Source: a virus. From it: 33,360 nt of DNA. Both the position numbers and the translations under genes were made by a program. Within the stretch, counting starts at the first letter, position 1; every line of letters begins with the position of its first letter. The notes beneath the pieces are model-generated. The model had not been told where the DNA came from and searched no databases. It saw nothing but the letters and a program-made list of their open reading frames with translations. Shown one piece after another: positions 12,498-21,392 of the stretch. The stretch spans positions 1 to 33,360 of the IMG/VR virus record IMGVR_UViG_3300017742_000049; one strand, written 5' to 3'.

Positions 12498-14852
12498 ATG
12501 CCAGCACCCGCCGCCGCTGCAGCTGCAGCACCACTTATAAAAGGATTACTCGGAGCAGGAGCTCGCGGGGCGGCTACTGGTGGAGTTAGAGCTGCAGCTG
12601 GTAACGCTGCTAAAGGAATGGCCGCTGACGCTGTAAAAGGTGGCGCCAAAAAAGGGATGAAGAACTTTGCCCGTAACATGACGGGTAAAACATCAGAAGA
12701 TTATAAGTCAAGAGTAGATGGTGTAAATCCAGAGACTGGTGAATATCTAACACCTGAAGAAAGAAAAGCAAGATTTAAGGGATTTGCAACCGCTCCAACA
12801 AAACCAAAATCTCAAAAATTATTATCAGCAGCTCCAACTCAAGCAGTAGCTGCTTTGCCTCCAGCTGGTGGAGTAGGTAATAATGATCAGCAAACAAAAA
12901 CTGTAAATCATCTGGAAAAAATTCAGATGTATTTAGAAAAACTTTTAGTACTTGAAGAGAATGCCTTAAGTAGATTACAAGATAGAATTCTAAACGAAGC
13001 TAGAAGTGAGGACAGATCTTCCGCTGAGGAAGAAGAAGAGTCGATGGAGAAGGGTAAAGGGGAGAAGAAATCAAAAGGAAATCCCCTCATGCAGGGGGTA
13101 AAGAAGAAAGCAGGTGGCATCTTCAAATTCCTGATGGACTTTGCTATGAAGTTTGTTGGATATAAAATTTTAGAATGGATTGGCAAACCAGAAAATCAAG
13201 AGAAAGTAACTAAGATGATTGGGTTCTTTCAAGGACTCGTATCTTTCGTTACAACAGTTGCGGGAATAATTGGTGCTGGTTTTGAATTTGCTACTGATAC
13301 AATTGAGAAATCAATTGAAGGCATTAAATTTTTAGCAGAAAAAGTATCAGACTTCTTTGGTTTCAAATGGTTAGATGTAGATGCTTTACTAGAACCAATT
13401 AAACCTATTATTACTTTCTTTACAGAAACAATTCCAGGTGCTCTTGATAATTTTATAGACGGTTTAGCATCCACAGTTGATGCAATGGATAAACTTCCAG
13501 AACAATTTATAGGTATTGTTGATAAAATTGCAAATGGTTTCTTAGGATTTATTGGATTGGGTCCAAAAGATACTGAAGATTTTCCCGATAATCCTGATGC
13601 ACCAGCTCCTGTAGAAACAGGTTTCCTAGAAAATACTGCTGGAAATGGATCGCAACCAAAAGAAACTGCACTAGATAAAAAACCTGTCCAAGATCAGGCT
13701 TCTAAGAATGTAGATGATTTACCACAAATGAGACGTGGTGGTATGCTTCGTGGTGCTACACATGCACAAGGTGGTGTTCCTATCGAAGCAGAAGGTGGTG
13801 AATATGTATTAAACAGAAGAGCAGTTGCTGCAATTGGTGGTGGTGTATTAGACAGTCTTAACTTTGGTAAATATCCTGCTGTTGGTAGAGGAGAAAGAGA
13901 AAATCCAAGCAGCATGGCATCAACTGGTGGTATTGTTCAAACTTTTGCTGAAGGTGGTTCAGTTCATCCTCTTTTAACAAAGATGAATGACAAGAACATT
14001 AGAAAGGCACATGCTCGTTCTGGACTTTGTGTAACAGGATCACTCAATACTATGTTAAAGAGTGGTGTTCCAGAACCTGCTGCTACTGGAAATGATGTAG
14101 GTAATAACCCAAGAGGTGCAATCTCTCAGATGATGCAACCTCCATATAATTGGAAGAGTATGGGTGGTACTAAAACTACTCTTGATAGTCCTTATGGAAA
14201 AGTTTCACCAGGTATTTTTTCAAGAGAAAAATACCTTGAACTGGTTGAAGCTGGTAAAGTTCCATCAGGTGCATTAGTATTCCAGACAAGACACAACAGT
14301 TGGAATGACACTAGTTATAACTCAAGGGGTTATGACATGGCTATTGCACAAAAGAACGGACAGGCGTTATGGAATGGAGTGCCGATTAATGATTCACTTG
14401 TATATTCTGGCACTAAAAAGGTAGTTGTATTGACACCTGATGGAAAAATGGGTAATGGTGAAGTTGGAGATATGACAAGTAATACTGATGGTAATGCATC
14501 AAGTAACGGTGCATCTGGTGGGTCTACTACAACCACCACTACAACTACAAGACCTAAAACAGCAAAAGAAAAAGCTCATGCATTGCAAGGTTCTATTTTA
14601 GGTGCAGCAAACGCACTTGTAGAACTTATGGGTGGTAAACCTGTCAATGCTGAAGATGTTCTCAGCCAAAAACAAGAAGAGAATAACAAGATCAAAGGAG
14701 AATATAGTTTTGCTGAGGGTATTGATACTAAAATCATTGATTATCAGATGCCTTCAGATTCGAGTACCAGTTTTGATGTTGATTTTGAAGTTCCAACTTT
14801 AGGAGATAATCTCCCACCATTTTCCCAAGCATTATATCCTATTAATCTATAA
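12498..14852 (+). CDS. Tape-measure-like hub protein with a CHAP/NlpC-like C-terminal domain
   Basis: The 784-aa protein is built like a tail length determinant. It has an Ala-rich helical N-terminus (1-60), a coiled coil (LEKIQMYLEKLLVLEENALSRLQDRI, about 138-165) with an acidic run, and hydrophobic helices (about 205-350) with the motif EWIGKPENQEKV. Next comes the typical tape-measure tail RRGGMLRGATHAQGGVPIEAEGGEYVLNRRAVAAIGGG (about 411-450). After that, SGLCVTGSLNTML (about 507-519), VPSGALVFQTRHNSWN (about 587-602) and YDMAIAQKNGQALWNG (about 611-626) follow the order of CHAP/NlpC peptidases, but the usual catalytic His position reads Asp, so activity is doubtful. A Thr-rich linker (about 674-682) follows. 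gp29 of T4 is the positional counterpart. Start is 3 nt after the gp51-like frame. Confidence 0.65.
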   Translation: MPAPAAAAAAAPLIKGLLGAGARGAATGGVRAAAGNAAKGMAADAVKGGAKKGMKNFARNMTGKTSEDYKSRVDGVNPETGEYLTPEERKARFKGFATAPTKPKSQKLLSAAPTQAVAALPPAGGVGNNDQQTKTVNHLEKIQMYLEKLLVLEENALSRLQDRILNEARSEDRSSAEEEEESMEKGKGEKKSKGNPLMQGVKKKAGGIFKFLMDFAMKFVGYKILEWIGKPENQEKVTKMIGFFQGLVSFVTTVAGIIGAGFEFATDTIEKSIEGIKFLAEKVSDFFGFKWLDVDALLEPIKPIITFFTETIPGALDNFIDGLASTVDAMDKLPEQFIGIVDKIANGFLGFIGLGPKDTEDFPDNPDAPAPVETGFLENTAGNGSQPKETALDKKPVQDQASKNVDDLPQMRRGGMLRGATHAQGGVPIEAEGGEYVLNRRAVAAIGGGVLDSLNFGKYPAVGRGERENPSSMASTGGIVQTFAEGGSVHPLLTKMNDKNIRKAHARSGLCVTGSLNTMLKSGVPEPAATGNDVGNNPRGAISQMMQPPYNWKSMGGTKTTLDSPYGKVSPGIFSREKYLELVEAGKVPSGALVFQTRHNSWNDTSYNSRGYDMAIAQKNGQALWNGVPINDSLVYSGTKKVVVLTPDGKMGNGEVGDMTSNTDGNASSNGASGGSTTTTTTTTRPKTAKEKAHALQGSILGAANALVELMGGKPVNAEDVLSQKQEENNKIKGEYSFAEGIDTKIIDYQMPSDSSTSFDVDFEVPTLGDNLPPFSQALYPINL

Positions 14853-17017
14853 TGGCAATTTCTAGTGCTATCACTCCATATACAGGATCTACATCTACAG
14901 CGATTGTAAAACCACAACAATCGCTTAGTGGTATTGTTCCTGTAGAAAAAAATACAGAAACTGTAGTTGTAACTGTCAAAGATATAAGAACTTCTGTTCT
15001 TAAATTACTCAGGAAAAGACAACAAAGAGATAGACTTGAACAAAAATTTTACAATTTACAGGACACATTAGACAAAAGAAAAAAAGCAGAAAAGGAAGAA
15101 AAAAAATCTGAGAAAGGTAAGTTCCTAGGTAAACTTGGTAGTGGAATTGCTGGTAAAGCAAAAGCAGTTGGAGGTGATCTTTTCGATGCTGTCGGAAAGT
15201 TGTTAGGTTTTGTTGCTTTAGATTGGATTTCAAAACCAGAAAATCAACAAATAGTACAAGCTATTGTAGAAGGAATTGGACAAATATTCAAATTTATTGA
15301 TTGGTTTGTTACTGGTTCTGTTGACAATCTTCTATCTGGATTTACCAAGCTTGTAGCCGGTGATACTTTACTGGAAAGATTTGTTGGGTTCTTCCAGATG
15401 GCTGCTGGATTTATGGGATTAAGATATTTCTTAGATCCTACGTTGATAGTCACGGATTTAACAAAAGCTATAAAATTTATTAAAGGAAATGCTTTAAGAA
15501 AGCTATCAATCTTTAATAAAAAATTACAAAAATTTGGGTTAAAGAAAGCTCTCAAATTTGCATTCCCAAGATTATCAAAAATACTATCTAGGTTTACAGG
15601 TCTTGGTAGTAAAATTTTAAATGGTATTTCAAAAAAATTAGGTGTAGGTAAAGTAGGTAATTTGTTTGGAAAAATTACCACTGCATTACTAAGAAAAATA
15701 CCCGCTCTCGGTGCAGCTAAAAAGGCAATCTTCCATATCCTAAAACCTGTAACTAAATTCCTTACTGGTATTCCTTTTGTTGGTGGATTGATATCTTTTG
15801 GTGTCAACATGTTACTTGGTGATCCACCAGGGAAAGCAGGTGTCAAAGCAATTGGTTCTGGACTTGGATCTTGGCTTGGTGCTGGTCTTGGTACTTTACT
15901 TCTACCAGGTATTGGCACATTTATTGGTGGTTTCCTGGGTGGTCTAGTTGGTGATTGGTTAGGTTCAAGATTTTACGATCTCCTAAAAGGTAAAGCGGCA
16001 AAAAAACCATCTAAAATAGAGGAGACTAGACAGGAGGCAGCGATGGCCGCTGCTAAAATGAAACAAAAAAGTGGAGGTGGAGAGTTATCTGACGCCAATT
16101 TATTAGAAATTTCAGGGCAACTGGGTAACAACCCAGAGACAAAAAAACCATATACAATAGAAGAAGTTAAAAAACTATTAAGTGATAAACCTGAAGAGAC
16201 TGTAACCACTACTACCACAACAACTACGACTGGTGATAATGATGCTAATATCTCTCTAACCAATACTGATTATATGAATCTTATGATAGAGACTATGGAT
16301 AAGGGTGGTATTACAGACAAAAATGAACGTATCATGTTTATGGCACAAGTTGGTCATGAATCTGGTGATGGACTTTATATGGAAGAGATTGCTAGTGGAG
16401 CAGATTATGAGGGTAGAAGTGATCTTGGCAATACTCAACCAGGCGATGGAAAAAGATTTAAAGGTAGGGGATACATCCAGATTACAGGGCGCGCAAACTA
16501 TAAAAGATACGGTCCTATGATTGGCGTACCAGATGCAGTAGAGAATCCAGAAAAACTTGCTCAACCTCAAAACGCAGCAAAAGTTGCTCTTGCTTACTGG
16601 AAAGATAGAGTAGATAGAGACGCTGCTAAAAAGGGTATGGATGGTATGAATACTGTCACTCGTAATATAAATGGTGGACTTAATGGCTTAGACGATCGTA
16701 TTGCAAAGTTTAATAAGTATTCTAATATGCCACTCCGTGGTCAAGGTGGTGGTAATCCCAGTAACTCCCCAATACCAAATAGAGTATCCAGTATTGCATC
16801 AATTCCAAAACAACCAGGATCTTCTAGATCAAGTATCATGAAAGATTTAAGTACAAATGTTATTCAATCAAAAATGATCAGGTCTATGGGTCGTCGTGGT
16901 GGTACAACTATTGTTATTAATAAAGCTGGTTCACAAGTTATTAACAAACAAACTACAAGTACACCAGTAGGGTTAAATAATAGTAATAAACCTCAATCAG
17001 TTAAGAGAGGAATTTGA
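14852..17017 (+). CDS. Tape-measure-like protein with GH19 chitinase/lysozyme domain
   Basis: The 721-aa protein has a charged coiled-coil start (KLLRKRQQRDRLEQKFYNLQDTLDKRKKAEKEEKK, about 50-88) and long hydrophobic, Gly-rich helices (about 90-375) including LDWISKPENQQIV. A poly-Thr linker (about 452-460) is followed by a glycoside hydrolase family 19 domain (about 470-630): MAQVGHESGDGLYMEEIASGADYEGRSDLGNTQPGDGKRFKGRGYIQITGRANY. The Glu in HESG is the catalytic acid of the family. It should cut peptidoglycan or chitin-like glycans during injection. The KPENQ helix is shared with the upstream protein, so the two are probably paralogues. Its start overlaps the previous stop by one base (TAATG) and its stop overlaps the gp27 ATG (TGATG). 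Confidence 0.8.
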   Translation: MAISSAITPYTGSTSTAIVKPQQSLSGIVPVEKNTETVVVTVKDIRTSVLKLLRKRQQRDRLEQKFYNLQDTLDKRKKAEKEEKKSEKGKFLGKLGSGIAGKAKAVGGDLFDAVGKLLGFVALDWISKPENQQIVQAIVEGIGQIFKFIDWFVTGSVDNLLSGFTKLVAGDTLLERFVGFFQMAAGFMGLRYFLDPTLIVTDLTKAIKFIKGNALRKLSIFNKKLQKFGLKKALKFAFPRLSKILSRFTGLGSKILNGISKKLGVGKVGNLFGKITTALLRKIPALGAAKKAIFHILKPVTKFLTGIPFVGGLISFGVNMLLGDPPGKAGVKAIGSGLGSWLGAGLGTLLLPGIGTFIGGFLGGLVGDWLGSRFYDLLKGKAAKKPSKIEETRQEAAMAAAKMKQKSGGGELSDANLLEISGQLGNNPETKKPYTIEEVKKLLSDKPEETVTTTTTTTTTGDNDANISLTNTDYMNLMIETMDKGGITDKNERIMFMAQVGHESGDGLYMEEIASGADYEGRSDLGNTQPGDGKRFKGRGYIQITGRANYKRYGPMIGVPDAVENPEKLAQPQNAAKVALAYWKDRVDRDAAKKGMDGMNTVTRNINGGLNGLDDRIAKFNKYSNMPLRGQGGGNPSNSPIPNRVSSIASIPKQPGSSRSSIMKDLSTNVIQSKMIRSMGRRGGTTIVINKAGSQVINKQTTSTPVGLNNSNKPQSVKRGI

Positions 17018-18339
17018 TGGCTTCGCAATCATTTGAAGGAGATTTTAGTTTAAAATCAATTAAACTTTATCCTGTAGTTAATAACACTATAGGTAAAGCA
17101 ATTGATATTAAAGATCTTGTAGGTGAAATTACACTGAAGGAAAGTGTTCTTTCTGCTAGTTTGTATTGTAATATTGTAGTAAAAGATATCGAAGAAAATC
17201 TCATCAGTAAATTGCCACTGATGGGACAAGAAAGAATTGAACTTGTATTAAGTGCAGGTCAACAAAAACTTAGAAAAAACTTTTACATCTATAATATAGA
17301 TGGAAGAGTGATGAAAGAAAAAAATCAGGCATATATTCTCCATTGTTGTAGTCACGAAGCATTAAAAAATGAAGTGACTAGAATTGTTAAACGTTTAGAT
17401 GGTGTGAAAGCTCACGAATTTATTAAAGATAATTTAGCTACAATTACCAAGAAAAAATTTAAATATGATGAGAGTCTTCATACATTTGATATGTACGTTC
17501 CAAATTGGAGATTATTTGATACATGTATTTGGTTCAGACCAAGAACAGTGCCAGTTGCACACAAAGACTCTGTAGGATATCTGTTCTGGGAAGGATTTGA
17601 CGGATATAATTTTAAATCAATTGATACATTATTTGATCAAGATACATACCCAAATAAAGATGTAATATATTCATTTGCACAGGGTAATACAGCTAACACA
17701 GATACAAAATACAGAGTTATAAACTACGCATCACCAAAAGTATTCAATGTATTTGATGATGCTAGATCTGGTTCTTATTCCCATGATGCTGTTTATATTG
17801 ATGCAAACCACAGAACAGCAAGAATCTATAGGACAACTGCAGATGATTTTTGGAAAGAAAGTAAACATCTAGGTAACTTAAAACCATTTAGATCTGGTGG
17901 TGGTGATGATTTGGTTGATTTTAGTAAAGGTTCTGGCAGAATGATCTACAGACCATCCACAGTAAATACATTTGGTAAGTGGAAACCAGATCAATCAACT
18001 AACGGTAAAGATATGGTTGATGAAGCAAATAAAATTTATGAAAAATCTGTTTATAGATTTTACTTTATGCAATATAACACTTTAGATATTTCTATTCCTG
18101 GTGATTTAGATATTAGGGCTGGAAATATTATAAACATTAGTATTCCAGAACCTAAAGTTAATAAAGATTCTGTCAAAAAAGATAAAAGGTTGAGTGGAAA
18201 GTACCTGGTTAATTCTGTTACTCATATACTAAATAGAGATAAGTTGAGTACTAGAATTACTTTAACTAGAGATTCTTTCGGTGGATCGAATATCTCGGAC
18301 AAAACTTCTTCAGAAAAACAAGTAAACGTAGGTAGGTAA
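17017..18339 (+). CDS. 27: gp27-like baseplate hub protein
   Basis: gp27 forms the trimeric torus at the centre of the T4 baseplate and carries gp5. The 440-aa product (391 in T4) begins MASQSFEGDFSLKSIKLYPV. It contains the hub-like beta domains ITLKESVLSASLYCNIVVKDIEENLISKLPLMGQERIELVL (about 40-85), YILHCCSHEALKNEVTRIVKRLDG, and a C-terminal DLDIRAGNIINISIPEP...GKYLVNSVTHILNRDKLSTRITLTRDSF that matches the second tube domain. I start it at ATG 17017, in a TGATG overlap with AGAGAGG at 17004-17010 as ribosome binding site, not at the TTG one codon earlier. Confidence 0.85.
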   Translation: MASQSFEGDFSLKSIKLYPVVNNTIGKAIDIKDLVGEITLKESVLSASLYCNIVVKDIEENLISKLPLMGQERIELVLSAGQQKLRKNFYIYNIDGRVMKEKNQAYILHCCSHEALKNEVTRIVKRLDGVKAHEFIKDNLATITKKKFKYDESLHTFDMYVPNWRLFDTCIWFRPRTVPVAHKDSVGYLFWEGFDGYNFKSIDTLFDQDTYPNKDVIYSFAQGNTANTDTKYRVINYASPKVFNVFDDARSGSYSHDAVYIDANHRTARIYRTTADDFWKESKHLGNLKPFRSGGGDDLVDFSKGSGRMIYRPSTVNTFGKWKPDQSTNGKDMVDEANKIYEKSVYRFYFMQYNTLDISIPGDLDIRAGNIINISIPEPKVNKDSVKKDKRLSGKYLVNSVTHILNRDKLSTRITLTRDSFGGSNISDKTSSEKQVNVGR

Positions 18340-18341
18340 TT

Positions 18342-18569
18342 ATGGAAAGTATCGAAGCTCACATTAAAAAAGACAAAGAAATTTTAGATAACTCATCTAC
18401 ATCTCCTCAACAAAGAAGACATATTGAAGGAGAACTCCATGAGTTAGAAGAATATGTAGAACACCACAAGAAAGATATTGAAGCTGGAGATCATCATGAT
18501 CCCTCTTATCTAGAACTTTTTTGCGATCAAAATCCATCAGAACCTGAGTGTTTAGTTTACGAAGATTAA
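18342..18569 (+). CDS. cp12: CP12-like small protein
   Basis: The 75-aa protein ends YLELFCDQNPSEPECLVYED, which matches the C-terminus of cyanobacterial CP12 (Cys, Asn-Pro, Glu-Cys, Tyr-Glu-Asp). There a Cys pair closes a loop that inhibits GAPDH and, with it, phosphoribulokinase. The earlier STSPQQRRHIEGELHELEEYVEHHKK aligns in style with the CP12 helix region, but the N-terminal Cys pair and the AWD core motif are missing, so only GAPDH-type binding looks possible. Phage CP12 is thought to shut the Calvin cycle so that reducing power goes to dNTPs. It is odd to find it between gp27 and gp5, 2 nt after the former and 6 nt before the latter, which implies late expression. Confidence 0.75.
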   Translation: MESIEAHIKKDKEILDNSSTSPQQRRHIEGELHELEEYVEHHKKDIEAGDHHDPSYLELFCDQNPSEPECLVYED

Positions 18570-18575
18570 TATTAC

Positions 18576-21011
18576 ATGGCATTAAATCCAACCCTTGATA
18601 ACCCTTCCTTTTTAGGTCACCAAGATTTCTCTTGGTGGCTGGGAACTGTTGTTAATGCAGATGACAGAGAAGCAAAACTAGGAAGAGTAAAGGTAGAAAT
18701 TTTAGGATTTCATGAACCAAAAACTCCTGCAGCAAATTTACCATGGTGTATGGTATTACAACCCACAACTAATGCAGCTGTAAGTGGAGTTGGTAATTCT
18801 GCAAACAATTTAAAATCTGGTAGTTTTGTCATGGGATTTTTCCTTGACTATCCAGATTGTCAACAACCAGTTGTAATGGGAACTCTGTTCAGTGAGATTC
18901 AAAAAATCTACGAACCTGGGACTCAACAAAACATTGATACTATGAATTCTGGGTTGACAACAGAACCAGGAGGAGGTAATGATGCAACTAAATCACAACA
19001 ACCTGCTGCAGCAGCAGAAGCAAACGATGAACTTGGTGCGACATCACCAGTAAGTACATCAACAGCTGCAGCATCTTTACCTTCGAGTAGAACAAATCCA
19101 TCAGGTCAAGTTTTACCAAAGACAGTAGCAAATGGTAAGGATAGTGTAGCGAATACTGTCGCCAAAGAAATCCAATCTTGTATCGAAGATTTAGGAAACA
19201 TATTTAAGACTGCAAAAATTTATGATCCAAATAACACTGCACTTACACAAGATCTAGATAAAGAATCTCAATTTATTCCAGTATCTAAGTCAACATCATT
19301 TCCACCAAGAGGAAAAGTTAAAATTGGAAGTGAAGTTGTTGGTTACAATGGAAGAAACTCATTTGGTTTAACTCTCTCTAAGAGAGGGATGGAAAAATCC
19401 AAATCGCAAGAACATAAAAAAGGAACTAAAGTTGAATTTTTAAAGAAAACAACTTCCGCTAAAGAAGTTGTTGGTACTTTTAGTGATACTGCAGTTGATG
19501 TACAAGCTGCAATGCAGCATTGTTTTAAAATTATTAAAAATTTAATTTGGTATATTGTAAATCAATTAAAAGCTTTCTTGATGGAACAAGTCACGAAAGT
19601 TTTGAATGCAATTGGTTTAGCATCAGTCAGTCCTATTCCACTCTTTGTTAAAGGAGTTACAGAGATCATCCTACAAGTTCTCCGTATGATTGGTTGTAGT
19701 TTAGATGGAGCACTTGTAGATGCAATCATGGGTGGTATTGAAGGATTTATTGAGTCCTTTATTGATCAAATTTTAAATAATCTTGCAAGTCTTGCTGAAG
19801 ATTTTATTGCTTTTGCAGAAAATTGTATCAATCAGATCTTTGGATCTATTTTCCAACTTGTAGAAGTTGCAAATCAAATTTTAAGTGTAATTGATAGTAT
19901 TTCAGATATTATTGATACTATAGGTAGTATTGAATCTTTAACAAACTTAACTGACTTAGCAAGCATTGGTAATGTTGTTGGATTTATTCTTCAACTTCTT
20001 GGCATCGGTTGTAATAGAGACACTGATGGTCCAATTAATATTAATTGGGAAACATGTGCCATCAGTGCCAACAATTGTAGTCCATTTAATTTCTCAATTA
20101 CAAGTTCTATTCCTGGACGATGGTCGCCAGAATATTCAAAGATGTTTGTGCAATCATCTGAGTCTGGTCATTTATTTGTACAAGATGATACACCAGGTTC
20201 AAGTAGAATGATCCTGGAACATGGTCCTAGTAAATCTGGTACACACATTTATGATAATGGTGATGTCAGAGTTACAAACAACGGAGATCAAACAGAAATT
20301 ACTGTCAAAAATAAAAATGTTGTTATTAAAGGTAACGCCAATTTAGAAGTAGAAGGAGACTATCACTTAAAGGTAGGTGGAAACTATCATCTAGAAGTTC
20401 GTGGACAAATGAATATGTTTGCTATTAGGGAAAGTAAATTTACATTCTCTGGTGAACATAAGACGATATATAAAAATGATTCTGAACTATCTGCACATAA
20501 TGGTTTAGCAATTGCTGGTTCTAAAGTTGGTATCTCTGCTTCTGGTCAATTTGATGCTATTGCACCAACAATTACTAATTTATGTACAGAACACAATACT
20601 GTTGCAACAGGATCTGTAAACATCTTCTCAACATTTTACAATAAATTCTGTTTACTTAACTCTCTTGGATTAAATGGTCTTAGTGATGTTAAATTTAACT
20701 TAGGTACAACTTCAAGAGCAGCACTAGGAACAGATACAGATTTTGTTGCTGGTGTTCAATCAAAAATTAAAGTTGCTGCTGAACAAAATGTTACTGTTGG
20801 ATCAGATACAAGAGTTAAAGTTGGTGCAGCTTCTGAAACAGAAGTAGGTACAAAAGCAGAAAACAATATATCAGCAAAACTAAGAAATGGATTAGGACTA
20901 AGTATGAAAAATGTTTTAGGTGCAGATTTCCAAAACTCTATTGGTCTATTCTCTAAAATTACACCAGTTATTAACTTAGACGTTGCAGGAGCCATTAAGC
21001 TTACCTGCTAA
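18576..21011 (+). CDS. 5: gp5-like baseplate spike protein lacking the T4 lysozyme domain
   Basis: gp5 is the cell-puncturing needle. The 811-aa protein (575 in T4) has an N-terminal OB-fold (FSWWLGTVVNADDREAKLGRVKVEILGFHEP, about 14-45, to MGTLF, about 108) and a low-complexity linker (about 125-190). A small beta domain follows (FPPRGKVKIGSEVVGYNGRNSFGLTLSKRG, about 241-272), then a long hydrophobic helical region (about 308-478) and a beta-helix needle with VEGDYHLKVGGNYHLEVRGQ repeats (from about 555). I see no T4-lysozyme motif anywhere. The helical insert is unusual for a spike and could interact with membrane or with tape-measure helices. It follows the CP12-like gene in the same operon. 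Confidence 0.85.
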   Translation: MALNPTLDNPSFLGHQDFSWWLGTVVNADDREAKLGRVKVEILGFHEPKTPAANLPWCMVLQPTTNAAVSGVGNSANNLKSGSFVMGFFLDYPDCQQPVVMGTLFSEIQKIYEPGTQQNIDTMNSGLTTEPGGGNDATKSQQPAAAAEANDELGATSPVSTSTAAASLPSSRTNPSGQVLPKTVANGKDSVANTVAKEIQSCIEDLGNIFKTAKIYDPNNTALTQDLDKESQFIPVSKSTSFPPRGKVKIGSEVVGYNGRNSFGLTLSKRGMEKSKSQEHKKGTKVEFLKKTTSAKEVVGTFSDTAVDVQAAMQHCFKIIKNLIWYIVNQLKAFLMEQVTKVLNAIGLASVSPIPLFVKGVTEIILQVLRMIGCSLDGALVDAIMGGIEGFIESFIDQILNNLASLAEDFIAFAENCINQIFGSIFQLVEVANQILSVIDSISDIIDTIGSIESLTNLTDLASIGNVVGFILQLLGIGCNRDTDGPININWETCAISANNCSPFNFSITSSIPGRWSPEYSKMFVQSSESGHLFVQDDTPGSSRMILEHGPSKSGTHIYDNGDVRVTNNGDQTEITVKNKNVVIKGNANLEVEGDYHLKVGGNYHLEVRGQMNMFAIRESKFTFSGEHKTIYKNDSELSAHNGLAIAGSKVGISASGQFDAIAPTITNLCTEHNTVATGSVNIFSTFYNKFCLLNSLGLNGLSDVKFNLGTTSRAALGTDTDFVAGVQSKIKVAAEQNVTVGSDTRVKVGAASETEVGTKAENNISAKLRNGLGLSMKNVLGADFQNSIGLFSKITPVINLDVAGAIKLTC

Positions 21012-21020
21012 GCACTTTTT
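20999..21020 (+). terminator. Weak terminator after gp5
   Basis: GCTTA (20999-21003) pairs with TAAGC (21009-21013) around CCTGC, and five T follow after AC (21016-21020). The stem overlaps the gp5 stop codon. A 5-bp stem is short, so termination may be partial. Confidence 0.4.
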
Positions 21021-21072
21021 CTGAACCCTGACAGAGTTATTATAGTCATATTTTAATGTTTTGTCCAGCCCC

Positions 21073-21101
21073 TTGACAGACAGTTGCTACAGTGGTATAG
21101 T
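21073..21101 (+). promoter_or_regulatory. Sigma-70-type promoter before the 67-aa gene and tRNA-Leu
   Basis: TTGACA at 21073-21078 and TATAGT at 21096-21101 are spaced by 17 bp. It lies in the 104-nt gap after gp5. Transcription would begin near 21108, only a few bases before the ATG at 21116, giving a nearly leaderless message. Confidence 0.8.
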
Positions 21102-21115
21102 ATAAAGGTATTCAA

Positions 21116-21319
21116 ATGAAACGAATGAACATCACAGACATCCCTTCGGATACTCAGCTCAGTAATGTTAAAATTAATATTATGAATCGTACTATTAGTT
21201 TGTTTGGAGACAAAGGTGAAGAACTTCAATTGATTGAAGCAAACTCGGATGACTTCACGGCCATGTGCAACTTTGTTAACATAACATTGTCTGATGACAT
21301 GATTGAATATGTTTACTGA
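21116..21319 (+). CDS. Small hypothetical protein
   Basis: The 67-aa product starts MKRMNITDIPSDTQLSNVKINIMNRTISLFGDKGEELQLIEAN and looks like a small alpha/beta fold without recognisable motifs. Its own consensus promoter ends 15 nt upstream and a terminator follows at 21366. It is thus a free-standing early-type transcript between late structural genes, as is common for small host-takeover proteins, although no function can be read from the sequence. A second in-frame ATG at codon 4 (21125) is an alternative start, because the first leaves almost no leader. Confidence 0.65.
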   Translation: MKRMNITDIPSDTQLSNVKINIMNRTISLFGDKGEELQLIEANSDDFTAMCNFVNITLSDDMIEYVY

Positions 21320-21365
21320 GGCGAAAACCAACTTTTAGTTACCAGAAACGTCGATAAAAAATTCT

Positions 21366-21392
21366 GGGCCAAAATTGACTGTGGCCCTTTTT
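21366..21392 (+). terminator. Terminator directly abutting the tRNA-Leu gene
   Basis: GGGCCA (21366-21371) pairs with TGGCCC (21382-21387) around AAATTGACTG, followed by TTTTT to 21392. The tRNA begins at the next base. It ends the 67-aa gene's transcript, so the tRNA must rely on read-through, or the hairpin is a processing leader. Confidence 0.75.

Noticed and set aside
15244-15918. 224-aa open frame on the - strand opposite the GH19 tape-measure-like gene
   Set aside because: It lies wholly antisense to a well-supported gene, has no ribosome binding site or promoter, and its Pro/Asn/Ile-rich composition is the mirror of Gly/Leu/Lys codons on the + strand.
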